The notes beneath the pieces were generated by a model, which ran no database searches, was not told where the DNA came from, and was given only the letters and a program-made list of their open reading frames with translations. A stretch of DNA of 64,000 bases, from the NCBI RefSeq assembly GCF_002943105.1, contig NZ_PTPZ01000006.1, positions 62,001 to 126,000 of the forward strand. The letters run 5' to 3'. Positions within the stretch are counted from its first letter, which is position 1. Each line of letters starts with the position of its first letter. The position numbers were made by a program, and so were the translations under genes. The stretch is from Cloacibacterium normanense (GTDB taxonomy: Bacteria > Bacteroidota > Bacteroidia > Flavobacteriales > Weeksellaceae). Shown in pieces: positions 1-7,930 of the stretch.

Positions 1-1
1 A

Positions 2-97
2 ACAATTAGTACTGATGGCTTATCTAAAGGAATTTATCTTATAAAAGCAACGAAAGATAACGGCGAAGTTTTAACTTCTAAACTTATCGTTAACTAA
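2..97 (+). CDS. C-terminal end of a secreted protein with a type IX sorting domain (partial)
   Basis: The reading frame is open from the left edge and ends at TAA 95-97. The last residues read GIYLIKATKDNGEVLTSKLIV-N. This G-x-Y-hydrophobic pattern followed by a short strand and a K-(L/V)-(I/V)-(V/K) end is typical of the type A C-terminal signal (Por secretion tail, TIGR04183) used by the Bacteroidetes type IX secretion system. The parent protein is therefore probably exported through T9SS and cut at its tail. Nothing can be said about its main domain, which lies outside the window. Confidence 0.75.
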   Translation, partial: TISTDGLSKGIYLIKATKDNGEVLTSKLIVN

Positions 98-120
98 AGT
101 TTTATTTCATGATGTATTTT

Positions 121-151
121 AACGCTCGTTTTTATTAACGAGCGTTTTTTT
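121..151 (+). terminator. Rho-independent terminator
   Basis: The perfect 10-bp arms AACGCTCGTT (121-130) and AACGAGCGTT (137-146) are followed by a T tract. It ends the transcript of the T9SS cargo gene and lies 13 bases upstream of the next -7 box. Confidence 0.9.
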
Positions 152-163
152 TATAAAAAGTCG

Positions 164-171
164 TATATTTG
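164..171 (+). promoter_or_regulatory. Bacteroidetes -7 box of the propeller/HTH gene
   Basis: TATATTTG matches the Bacteroidetes -7 consensus TAnnTTTG exactly. It ends only 9 bases before the ATG at 181, so the transcript should start at or next to the start codon. The TTG at 169 lies inside this box and cannot be the start. No clear -33 TTTG is visible because the upstream region is the terminator T tract. Confidence 0.65.
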
Positions 172-180
172 AAATACTTC

Positions 181-2883
181 ATGTACAAGAGATACTTCAC
201 ATATTTTTTATTTCTTATTTCTATTTTTTCTGGGGGACAAGTCATCGCAGAAAAAGGGATTCCTTTTATTAAAAATTATCTTCCTGAAGATTATGGAAAC
301 CACGGTAAAATCTGGGAAATAAAGTCCGCACAGAATGGTCTCGTTTACATGGCTTCTGAAAACGGTTTATTAGAATTTGACGGTAAAAAATGGAACCGTT
401 TCCGAGATTACAAAGGATACACTCGTTCGCTTTTTTTAGCCAATGATTCTACTATTTATACCGGTGCAGACATGGATTTTGGGATTTGGAGAAAAAATAA
501 ATTCCAAAAATTTGATTATCAATCGCTTTATCCTTACAACAGAAAAATCGGTGGCGTAAATGAAGAGTTCTGGGGAACTTACGCTTATCAAAATCAAATT
601 GTTTTTGTTTCTCATCAGAACTTATATCAATATTCCAACAAGAAAATCACCAAAATTCCTGCTCCTGTTCGTTTTTTTGAAAGTTTTCAAGTAAAAGGCA
701 GAATCTTTTTAGCCGATGAGAAAAAAGGTCTTTATGAATATGTGAATAACCAATTGGAGCTCTTGTTTTCTTATCCAAATGATAAAAATTTAGAAATTTC
801 AGGGATTTATATTGAGCAAAACGGTACCATTATTATCGTGACGAGAAGTTCTGGAATTTACACCTTCCAAAACGGAAAATTACAAACAGTTACTCTAGAA
901 ATCAGTTCAGAAATTATCAAAAATAAGGTTTTTAGTTTTACCTATTTTGACGAAAAATATTGGGCTTTTGGTACGATTCTCAATGGTTTATATATTACTG
1001 ACCATCAAGGAAAAATCATTCAGCATCTCAATAAAGACAAGGGAATGCCCAATAATACCATCCTCAGTTTGCATTATCAAAAAAATGGAAAAATATGGAT
1101 GGGATTAGATTATGGGTTATCTTATTCTGATATCAAAAACAACGTTACTTACTTTTATAACACCAATACCAATTTCGGAACAGGTTACACCGCTGCTTTA
1201 GATGGAGATTCTTTTTATTTAGGCACTAATCAAGGACTTTATAGTGCTTCTTGGAACGCCATGAATAACAGCAAAGACGCCAATCCTTTCCGCATTATTA
1301 ATGGAGCAGAAGGACAAGTTTGGACTTTGCAAAAAGTAGGCAATATCATTCTCTTCGGTCATGACAGCGGTTTATTTGAAATAGAAAATGGTCAACTGAA
1401 TAAAATCTACAATGAACCAGGCGTTATGAGCATTTTGTCTTATAGCGATGACATTTTACTTACCGGAAATTACAACGGAATTTCTATTTTCAAAAAAGAA
1501 GGCAACTCATGGAAATTCGTCAAAAAAATGAAGGTAATTCTTGGCGCCATTAATCAAATTGTGAAGGAAAACAATCGTACACTCTGGGTAAATATCCCCA
1601 ATTACGGGTTTATACGATTTGTGATGGATGCTCAGTTTAATCCTATCACCAAAACCATTATTAATCCTAAAAAATTTAAAGGATATTTCCCTTATCTTTT
1701 CAAAGATCATTTGGGAATTCATATTCTTACCAATAAATCAGAATATTTATATAGTAATTCTACCCAACAGTTTAAATTGATAAAAAAACAAGTTCATCTA
1801 AAAAACATTAATAATAGATTTACGGGATTTTATCTTCCTCTTGCACTTAATTCAGAATACGGTTTTTACTCCATTCATAATGGTTTTGCCCTTGAAAAAA
1901 CAATAAAACAAAAACAAAATTATCCTTTTTATTCAGAGTTGCTTTTCAGAAAAAGTCAAGCTTTTAACAATCAAGAAACTAAAGATTTATATCGTGGTTC
2001 GGAGGTTCCTTATCGTTTTAATAACGTGAAATTTTCTTTTATTCATCCTCATGAAACGGCAATTCAATATCAATATTATTTAAAAGGATTTTCTGACGAT
2101 TGGAGCAATTTTAGCGAACAGAACGAAATTGAGTTTTTAGGACTAAGAGAAGGAAGTTATATTTTATTTGTAAAAGCCAAAAAAGGGGAGCAAATTTCTT
2201 CTGTAAAAAGTTTTTCGTTTATCATTAATGCACCTTGGTACAGAACTTATTGGAGCTATTTTTTCTACCTTCTTTTGTTATATGCTACTTTTGTTTTTTT
2301 GAAAAAAATTCACTTAAAAAGATTAGCTAAACAGAAAAAAATATTTTTAGAAAAAGAGAAAAAAGCACTAGAAGAACAAGCGGAAAAACACCGCCAAGAA
2401 ATGCTTTTAGAAAAACAAAAGCAATTGGAGCTAGAACAAAATAAACTCAAAGAAGAGATTAAAAATAAGACGATTGAACTCGCTACCAAAGCAAAAGATG
2501 ATGATGATAAAAATAGAATTTTGCAAACCATTAATGAAAAAATAGGTGAAGCTGAAAGTAACCCTAATATTCTTAAACTAAAATTAGGTGAAATCCGAAG
2601 AATGGTACAAAATTATCTAGAAACAGAAGACCATACCTTCGAAATTCAAATGGATGAGTTGCATCAAGAGTTTTTCAAAGCCATGAAGAAAAGATTCCCA
2701 AATCTTTCTATCTATGACCTCAGATTATGTGCTTATCTCAAAATTGGTCTCAATTCTAAAGAAATGGCTGATATTTTTCAGGTTCTTCCTTCGAGTATTA
2801 ATGTTAGTCGCTCTAGATTAAGAAAAAAACTGAATTTATCGCCAGATGAAGATTTATATGAATTTTTAAATTCTGTAGAATAA
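181..2883 (+). CDS. Triple-tyrosine/propeller membrane protein with C-terminal HTH
   Basis: About 900 residues. A signal or anchor segment (about 1-24) is followed by propeller-type repeats of the kind NGLVYMASENGLLEFDG and NGKIWMGLDYGLSYSD up to about residue 600, then a Y_Y_Y-like domain (YQYYLKGFSDDWS, about 620-690). Next come one membrane helix (TYWSYFFYLLLLYATFVFL, about 700-720), a charged coiled coil, and a C-terminal LuxR-like HTH (LRLCAYLKIGLNSKEMADIF). The architecture resembles the sensor half of hybrid two-component systems, but there is no histidine kinase or receiver domain: the HTH is joined directly to the membrane sensor. It probably senses a periplasmic ligand and acts on DNA from the membrane (inference). 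The start is ATG 181, because a -7 box covers the alternative TTG at 169. Small envelope genes follow on the same strand. Confidence 0.85.
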   Translation: MYKRYFTYFLFLISIFSGGQVIAEKGIPFIKNYLPEDYGNHGKIWEIKSAQNGLVYMASENGLLEFDGKKWNRFRDYKGYTRSLFLANDSTIYTGADMDFGIWRKNKFQKFDYQSLYPYNRKIGGVNEEFWGTYAYQNQIVFVSHQNLYQYSNKKITKIPAPVRFFESFQVKGRIFLADEKKGLYEYVNNQLELLFSYPNDKNLEISGIYIEQNGTIIIVTRSSGIYTFQNGKLQTVTLEISSEIIKNKVFSFTYFDEKYWAFGTILNGLYITDHQGKIIQHLNKDKGMPNNTILSLHYQKNGKIWMGLDYGLSYSDIKNNVTYFYNTNTNFGTGYTAALDGDSFYLGTNQGLYSASWNAMNNSKDANPFRIINGAEGQVWTLQKVGNIILFGHDSGLFEIENGQLNKIYNEPGVMSILSYSDDILLTGNYNGISIFKKEGNSWKFVKKMKVILGAINQIVKENNRTLWVNIPNYGFIRFVMDAQFNPITKTIINPKKFKGYFPYLFKDHLGIHILTNKSEYLYSNSTQQFKLIKKQVHLKNINNRFTGFYLPLALNSEYGFYSIHNGFALEKTIKQKQNYPFYSELLFRKSQAFNNQETKDLYRGSEVPYRFNNVKFSFIHPHETAIQYQYYLKGFSDDWSNFSEQNEIEFLGLREGSYILFVKAKKGEQISSVKSFSFIINAPWYRTYWSYFFYLLLLYATFVFLKKIHLKRLAKQKKIFLEKEKKALEEQAEKHRQEMLLEKQKQLELEQNKLKEEIKNKTIELATKAKDDDDKNRILQTINEKIGEAESNPNILKLKLGEIRRMVQNYLETEDHTFEIQMDELHQEFFKAMKKRFPNLSIYDLRLCAYLKIGLNSKEMADIFQVLPSSINVSRSRLRKKLNLSPDEDLYEFLNSVE

Positions 2884-2916
2884 ATTCTAAGAAATTCATT
2901 AACTTTAAAAGAAAAA

Positions 2917-3381
2917 ATGAAAGCCTTTTTTTCTTTTGTAGTACTCATTTCATTTTTGGTTTCTTGCCAAAATAAATCTTCTGAAAAAGAATCAGAACGC
3001 ATTAAAACAGATACTATTCTCCAAAAAAATGGTCAGGTTTTGAGTTATACCTTTTTTGATAAACAACTCTTTAAAATGAAGCGAGACCGCAGTGTATATA
3101 GTGATGCTTACCAAAAAAGGATTGCTAAATTAGTTGAATATTATCTGGATAAAAATAACCAAACTGGTGTACAATTTCAACTTAAAAATCCTGAAGCGAA
3201 GTTGGGTTATTCTGTAGAAGAAACCGATTGGGAAGGCGTACTTTATACCCAAATTGGCCTTTTTACGATGGGAAAATCCAATATGAAAACATTTCAATGG
3301 TTATTTTACAATGCAAAAACCCAAGAACTCTATGAGTTTGACGTTCCGCAAAATACACCTATCTTATTTAAGTACCGATAA
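2917..3381 (+). CDS. Small lipoprotein of unknown function
   Basis: 154 residues. The N-terminus MKAFFSFVVLISFLVSC is a lipoprotein signal peptide with a lipobox ending at Cys17, so the mature protein is probably anchored to a membrane. The rest is a polar domain with no motif I recognise (for example GVQFQLKNPEAKLGYSVEE and TDWEGVLYTQIGLFTMG). It starts 33 bases after the propeller/HTH gene and is followed 12 bases later by a two-helix membrane protein, so the three probably share a transcript. No function is proposed. Confidence 0.7.
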   Translation: MKAFFSFVVLISFLVSCQNKSSEKESERIKTDTILQKNGQVLSYTFFDKQLFKMKRDRSVYSDAYQKRIAKLVEYYLDKNNQTGVQFQLKNPEAKLGYSVEETDWEGVLYTQIGLFTMGKSNMKTFQWLFYNAKTQELYEFDVPQNTPILFKYR

Positions 3382-3393
3382 TTTTTAAAATAT

Positions 3394-3786
3394 ATGAAAA
3401 TCAAACAACTACAAAGCATTTTAGACCAGCAACCTTCTGTTTCTGGAAACACTTATTTTATCTTCATTGTTTGGGGAATATCTTGGCTGTTTGCACTGGT
3501 CTTTTTACTCTTGGGCATTGGACTTTTGCTCGAAAGTTTGCTTCATTATAAAATATTTTTAGATACAGTCGCCCAAAAATTACATCTTGTGCTTACTGAT
3601 GAACAGCGCTGGAACATTTCTACGAGTCTGGGATGGCTCTCATTGATTCTCGCTTTTGTTTTTGGAGCGATGATTTATATCTGCAAAATGGTTTTGGTGA
3701 GAAATCACTTCATTATTCAGTTAGAAGAATGGCTTATTTCTGAAATAAAAGAAGTAAAAATAAATCGCAAAATTTCAAAAAAATAA
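3394..3786 (+). CDS. Two-helix membrane protein of unknown function
   Basis: 130 residues. There are two strong hydrophobic stretches, about 22-48 (YFIFIVWGISWLFALVFLLL) and about 78-101 (LGWLSLILAFVFGAMIYICK), separated by a polar loop and followed by a basic tail ending KINRKISKK. The likely topology is two membrane helices with a cytoplasmic tail. I do not recognise the family. It lies between a lipoprotein and a holin-family protein with short gaps (12 and 28 bases), consistent with one operon. Confidence 0.65.
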   Translation: MKIKQLQSILDQQPSVSGNTYFIFIVWGISWLFALVFLLLGIGLLLESLLHYKIFLDTVAQKLHLVLTDEQRWNISTSLGWLSLILAFVFGAMIYICKMVLVRNHFIIQLEEWLISEIKEVKINRKISKK

Positions 3787-3814
3787 CTAAATTTACTCTT
3801 ATAAATACCAAATT

Positions 3815-4159
3815 ATGAACACTATTATTAAACTTATCATTACCGCTGTTGTGGCTTATTTATTGCCCAATGTTCTCAGTGGAGTACATGTTACTACTTT
3901 CTCTGCAGCGATTATTTTTGCTATTGTATTAGGACTTTTGAATTTATTTGTAAAACCTATTTTGCATTTATTTTCTTTTCCAATTACGCTTTTAACTTTA
4001 GGATTATTTGCTTTGGTTATTAATGCCATCATTATACTTTTGGCAGACCGTTTTACAGACGGCATTCAGATTGATGGATTCTGGTGGGCACTTATTTTCA
4101 GTGTGGCTTTATCTATCATCACTTCTGTTTTAGAAAGCATCTTCATCAGCAAAGAATAA
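3815..4159 (+). CDS. Phage holin family IV-like membrane protein (PF04020)
   Basis: 114 residues, almost entirely hydrophobic with three to four membrane segments (IIKLIITAVVAYLLPNVL; FSAAIIFAIVLGLLNLFV; SFPITLLTLGLFALVINAI; FWWALIFSVALSIITSVL). The pattern LGLLNLFVKPIL-(x)-LFSFPITLLTLGLF is characteristic of PF04020, a widespread chromosomal family. Despite the family name these proteins are usually not part of a prophage, and there are no phage genes nearby. It is probably the last gene of the operon, since a terminator hairpin follows at 4185. Confidence 0.85.
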   Translation: MNTIIKLIITAVVAYLLPNVLSGVHVTTFSAAIIFAIVLGLLNLFVKPILHLFSFPITLLTLGLFALVINAIIILLADRFTDGIQIDGFWWALIFSVALSIITSVLESIFISKE

Positions 4160-4184
4160 ATTCATTTCATTTTAAATATGATTC

Positions 4185-4216
4185 AAACCTCAAGAAATTG
4201 AGGTTTTTCTTTTTTC
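4185..4216 (+). terminator. Rho-independent terminator after the holin-family gene
   Basis: Arms AAACCTCAA (4185-4193) and TTGAGGTTT (4198-4206) with a GAAA tetraloop, followed by a T-rich run. Confidence 0.85.
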
Positions 4217-4323
4217 TAAAAATTTTGAAAATCCTCTTCAAAATTCTGTAAAACATTTTATCTCCGGCTTTTACATCTTTACAAAAATTTAAAACAACAC
4301 CATCACCTTAAAAATATAAAGTC

Positions 4324-4767
4324 ATGAGCAGAATATTATTTATTTTATTATTTCTTATTTTCGGAAAATTGAGTGCTACCAATCCTGATGATCTTTTGGG
4401 AACTTGGATGAGCACAGATAATAGTGTAAAAGTAGAAGTATATAAAGTCAATAATCAATTTAAAGCCAAAGTTCTTTGGTTTAATCATCTTTTGAGCGAA
4501 AGCAAAACGCCCATGCATTTGTCTTTAGATACGAATAATCCCAATCCTGCATTGAGAAATAGAAAAATTCTTGGCATGGAAATTTTAGATGGATTGCGCT
4601 ATGATGCTCAGAAAAAAGAATGGGTTAATGGAAAAATTTATGACGCTTCTAGCGGAAGATATTGGAGTTCTTGTGCCAAATTGCTCCAAAACGGAACATT
4701 AAAAGTTCGCGGTTTCTGGAAGGTAGAATGGATAGGAAAATCTATATCTTTTAGAAAAGTATCTTAA
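4324..4767 (+). CDS. DUF2147 domain protein, exported
   Basis: 147 residues. A signal peptide (MSRILFILLFLIFGKLSA) precedes a single lipocalin-like domain with the DUF2147 hallmarks: DDLLGTWMSTDNSVKVEVYK near the start, ILGMEILDGLRYD in the middle, then WVNGKIYDASSGRYWSSCAKL and GTLKVRGFWKVEWIGKSISF at the end. DUF2147 proteins are periplasmic; their ligand is not firmly known. The gene stands alone between a terminator on its left and a shared terminator on its right. Confidence 0.85.
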   Translation: MSRILFILLFLIFGKLSATNPDDLLGTWMSTDNSVKVEVYKVNNQFKAKVLWFNHLLSESKTPMHLSLDTNNPNPALRNRKILGMEILDGLRYDAQKKEWVNGKIYDASSGRYWSSCAKLLQNGTLKVRGFWKVEWIGKSISFRKVS

Positions 4768-4801
4768 AAAAAGACCTCCTAAAATGGGAGGTCTTTTTTG
4801 A
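4767..4801. terminator. Bidirectional terminator between convergent genes
   Basis: The hairpin arms AAAGACCTCC and GGGAGGTCTTT are flanked by an A run on the left and a T run on the right. It can therefore end both the DUF2147 transcript and the convergent fadD transcript. Confidence 0.85.
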
Positions 4802-4802
4802 T

Positions 4803-6575
4803 TTATGCTCTGTCGTATAATTTTTCGTAAAGGTTAAAGAATTTTTCTTTTACCGCTTTACGTTTTAGTTTCATCGTTGGAGTAAGTAAACCATCTTCAA
4901 TCGTCCAAAGTGTAGGCGTAAGTTCTATTTTCTTGATTTGCTCCCATTTTCCTAAAGTAGCATTCAGCAAATTAATATCTTTCATAATTCTTGCTTTTAG
5001 CTCAGGAGAATTCGCCATTTCTTCTGGAGTTTTGCCTATTTTAAGATGTTTTCTCTCTGCCCAAAGCTTTGCAAAAGCATAGTCTGGTTGTACTAAAGCA
5101 CACGGCATTTTTTCGCCGTCACCTACTACCATAATTTGCTCGATAAATTTAGAACCTTTCGCTAAATTTTCTAAAACTTGAGGCGCAACATATTTTCCAC
5201 CAGAAGTTTTGAACATTTCTTTTTTACGGTCTGTAATGTGTAAGAAACCTTCTTCGTCTATATGACCAATGTCTCCCGTCATGAAGTAACCATCTTCTGT
5301 AAATGCTTCTTTGGTTTTTTCGTCGTCTTTATAATATCCTTGGAAAACAGAAGGTCCTTTTACGGTGATTTCTCCATCTGCTTGGATTTTTACATCTAAG
5401 TTGTCTAAAACATGACCTACAGTTCCTATTTTCACTCTTTCGAAAGAATTTACCGCAATTACTGGTGAAGTTTCTGTAAGCCCGTAACCTTCTAAAATAG
5501 GAATTCCAGCACCGTGGAAACTTCTGTTCAGTTTGGTAGATAGAGCAGCAGAACCACTTACTAAAGTAATCATATTGCCTCCTAAACCTTCTCTCCATTT
5601 AGAGAACACCAATTTATCAGCAATTCTGTGTTTTAGAGATTTAGGTTTCTTCATGTCATAATTCTCAAGCAATGACAATGCCCAATAGAAAATTTTGGTT
5701 TTTAAACCACCAGCTGCAGCTCCTTTGTCTACAATTTTATCATATACTTTTTCTACCAATCTTGGTACTACCGTCATGTAATGAGGTTTCACTTCTTTTA
5801 CGTTATCCCCAATTTTATCAATACTTTCTGCAAAGTGAATCGAAAAACCGTTGTACATAAATAGATAAGAAATCATTCTCTCAAAAATATGACAGATAGG
5901 TAAAAAGCTTAATACTTTAGTATCTGTGTATTCTAATTTCCAATTTCTAGGAATTCTGTGATCAGAAGCCAACACATTTGCTACAATGTTTCTGTGTGTA
6001 AGCATTACACCTTTTGGTCTACCTGTAGTTCCAGAAGTGTAAATTAAAGTTGCTAAATCATCTGGTTGAATCGTTTTAGCAATGTCTTCTACTTCTTGTT
6101 GATTGTCATCATTTTCTCCCAAATCGAGCACTTCCTTCCAGTTTGCAGCTCCAGGAATGTCATCAAAAGTAAAAATTCCTTTCAAACTTTCTACTTGAGG
6201 TTTTACTTGAAGTAATTTTTCGTACAAATCTTTATCTGAAACAAAAACGTATTTTATTTCCGCATTATTAAAGATGTAAATATAATCTTCAATAGAAATA
6301 GTAGGATATACAGGAACGTCTATTGCACCAATTTGCAAAATTCCCAAATCCATAATGTGCCATTCTGTGCGGTTATTCGTAGAAATTAACCCGATTTTAT
6401 CTCCTGGTTTAATCCCTAATTTTAACAGTCCTCTGGAAATTTTATTTCCTTGATTCACATATTCTTTTGTAGAAGTTTTTGTCCAAACTCCATTATATTT
6501 GGTCACCAAAGCATCCTCTTTCGGGAATTTGTATAGCGCATGATGAGCAAAGTCAAACAATCTTGTAACTGACAT
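4803..6575 (-). CDS. fadD: Long-chain fatty acid--CoA ligase
   Basis: 590 residues, full length for the AMP-forming acyl-CoA synthetase family. Visible motifs: the P-loop-like AMP motif LIYTSGTTGRPKGVMLTH (about 177-194), GYGLTETSP, and TGDIGHIDEEGFLHITDRKKEM ahead of GGKYVAPQ. It activates fatty acids to acyl-CoA with ATP, probably at the inner membrane, and feeds beta-oxidation or lipid synthesis. It is divergent from an acyl-CoA dehydrogenase gene with 122 bases between the two starts, which fits a shared control region. The symbol follows the function; the sequence is closer to the FAA-type eukaryotic-like ligases than to E. coli FadD. Confidence 0.9.
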   Translation of the reverse strand: MSVTRLFDFAHHALYKFPKEDALVTKYNGVWTKTSTKEYVNQGNKISRGLLKLGIKPGDKIGLISTNNRTEWHIMDLGILQIGAIDVPVYPTISIEDYIYIFNNAEIKYVFVSDKDLYEKLLQVKPQVESLKGIFTFDDIPGAANWKEVLDLGENDDNQQEVEDIAKTIQPDDLATLIYTSGTTGRPKGVMLTHRNIVANVLASDHRIPRNWKLEYTDTKVLSFLPICHIFERMISYLFMYNGFSIHFAESIDKIGDNVKEVKPHYMTVVPRLVEKVYDKIVDKGAAAGGLKTKIFYWALSLLENYDMKKPKSLKHRIADKLVFSKWREGLGGNMITLVSGSAALSTKLNRSFHGAGIPILEGYGLTETSPVIAVNSFERVKIGTVGHVLDNLDVKIQADGEITVKGPSVFQGYYKDDEKTKEAFTEDGYFMTGDIGHIDEEGFLHITDRKKEMFKTSGGKYVAPQVLENLAKGSKFIEQIMVVGDGEKMPCALVQPDYAFAKLWAERKHLKIGKTPEEMANSPELKARIMKDINLLNATLGKWEQIKKIELTPTLWTIEDGLLTPTMKLKRKAVKEKFFNLYEKLYDRA

Positions 6576-6656
6576 ACTTTACGGTTTTTGATTTTTGTAA
6601 AAATAATACTTTTTCTTAATTAACAAATAGTTAATATCAATTTTCGTTGAAATACC

Positions 6657-6673
6657 TAAAAAATGTATATTTA
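6657..6673 (+). promoter_or_regulatory. Candidate -7 region of the acyl-CoA dehydrogenase gene
   Basis: TATATTTA lies about 25 bases before the ATG at 6698, with a TTG about 16 bases upstream (6647-6649). It is close to the TTTG-N-TAnnTTTG consensus but has A instead of G at the last position. Confidence 0.4.
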
Positions 6674-6697
6674 CGGCAATTAATTTTAATACAAAAA

Positions 6698-7840
6698 ATG
6701 GATTTTAATTTAACAGAAGAACAACTGATGATTCAGCAAGCAGCGAGAGATTTCGCGCAGACTGAACTTTTGCCTGGCGTAATAGAAAGAGACGAACACC
6801 AGAAGTTTCCTTATGAACAAGTAAAGAAAATGGGAGAACTAGGATTCCTAGGAATGATGGTAGACCCAAAATACGGTGGAGCAGGAATGGATAGTATTTC
6901 TTATGTTTTGGCAATGGAAGAAATTGCAAAAGTAGACGCTTCTGCAGCTGTAGTAATGTCAGTAAACAATTCTTTGGTTTGTGCTGGTCTAGAAAAATTC
7001 GCTTCTGAAGAACAAAAACAAAAGTATTTAGTTCCTTTAGCAAAAGGTGAAGTCATCGGTGCATTTGCACTTTCTGAACCAGAAGCTGGTTCTGATGCTA
7101 CTTCTCAAAAAACCACTGCCATAGATATGGGAGACCATTATCTATTAAACGGTACTAAAAACTGGATTACCAATGGTGGAAACGCTCAATATTACATTGT
7201 GATTGCACAAACTGATGTGGAGAAAAAACACAAAGGAATCAATGCTTTCATCGTAGAAAAAGGATGGGAAGGTTTTGTAATTGGTAAAAAAGAAGAAAAA
7301 TTAGGAATCAGAGGTTCTGATACACATTCATTAATGTTTACAGACGTAAAAGTTCCTAAGGAAAATAGAATCGGTGAAGATGGATTTGGTTTCAATTTCG
7401 CCATGGCTGTTTTGAATGGTGGTAGAATTGGTATTGCTTCTCAAGCTTTAGGTATTGCTTCTGGAGCTTATGAATTGGCACTTAAATACGCTAAAGAAAG
7501 AAAAGCTTTCGGTACAGAAATCATTAATCACCAAGCAATTGCTTTCAAATTAGCAGATATGCACGTGAATATTATGGCGGCAAGAATGCTTTGTTATAAA
7601 GCTGCTGCTGAAAAAGATGCAGGTCTAGATATTTCAGAATCTGGAGCAATGGCAAAACTATACGCTTCTCAAGTAGCAATGGATACTACCATTGAAGCAG
7701 TACAAGTTCACGGTGGTTATGGTTATGTAAAAGAATATCACGTAGAAAGAATGATGCGTGATGCTAAAATTACTCAGATTTACGAAGGAACTTCAGAAAT
7801 TCAGAAAATTGTAATTTCTAGAAGTATTGCTAAGAAATAA
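6698..7840 (+). CDS. Acyl-CoA dehydrogenase
   Basis: 380 residues, the normal length of short/medium-chain acyl-CoA dehydrogenases. It begins MDFNLTEEQLMIQQAARDFA. FAD-binding signatures are FALSEPEAGSDATSQKT and YYIVIAQTD, and GGYGYVKEYHVERMMRDAK is the C-terminal signature. The catalytic glutamate lies in IYEGTSEIQ near residue 363. It oxidises acyl-CoA to trans-2-enoyl-CoA and passes electrons to ETF (etfBA is at 45.7 kb). A longer frame opens at a TTG 51 bases upstream, but the MDFNLTEEQ start is the family start and the TTG serves better as the -33 element. The exact chain-length or branched-chain specificity cannot be read from the sequence. Confidence 0.92.
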   Translation: MDFNLTEEQLMIQQAARDFAQTELLPGVIERDEHQKFPYEQVKKMGELGFLGMMVDPKYGGAGMDSISYVLAMEEIAKVDASAAVVMSVNNSLVCAGLEKFASEEQKQKYLVPLAKGEVIGAFALSEPEAGSDATSQKTTAIDMGDHYLLNGTKNWITNGGNAQYYIVIAQTDVEKKHKGINAFIVEKGWEGFVIGKKEEKLGIRGSDTHSLMFTDVKVPKENRIGEDGFGFNFAMAVLNGGRIGIASQALGIASGAYELALKYAKERKAFGTEIINHQAIAFKLADMHVNIMAARMLCYKAAAEKDAGLDISESGAMAKLYASQVAMDTTIEAVQVHGGYGYVKEYHVERMMRDAKITQIYEGTSEIQKIVISRSIAKK

Positions 7841-7864
7841 TTGGCAAATTCTTTTCAAAATATG

Positions 7865-7895
7865 AAAGTCGGACAAGCAATTGTTCGACTTTTTG
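7865..7895 (+). terminator. Rho-independent terminator
   Basis: Arms AAAGTCGGACAA (7865-7876) and TTGTTCGACTTT (7881-7892), with one wobble pair and a GCAA loop, followed by T residues. It ends the acyl-CoA dehydrogenase transcript. Confidence 0.85.
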
Positions 7896-7930
7896 TTTTC
7901 CTATTTATCAAATTTTTATACATTTATTCT

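Noticed and set aside
169-180. TTG start for the propeller/HTH gene
   Set aside because: The TTG is part of the -7 box TATATTTG, so it would lie upstream of the transcript start; ATG 181 is used.
3815-4159. Prophage remnant because of the holin family name
   Set aside because: The family is common on chromosomes, and there are no phage structural, lysis or integrase genes around it.
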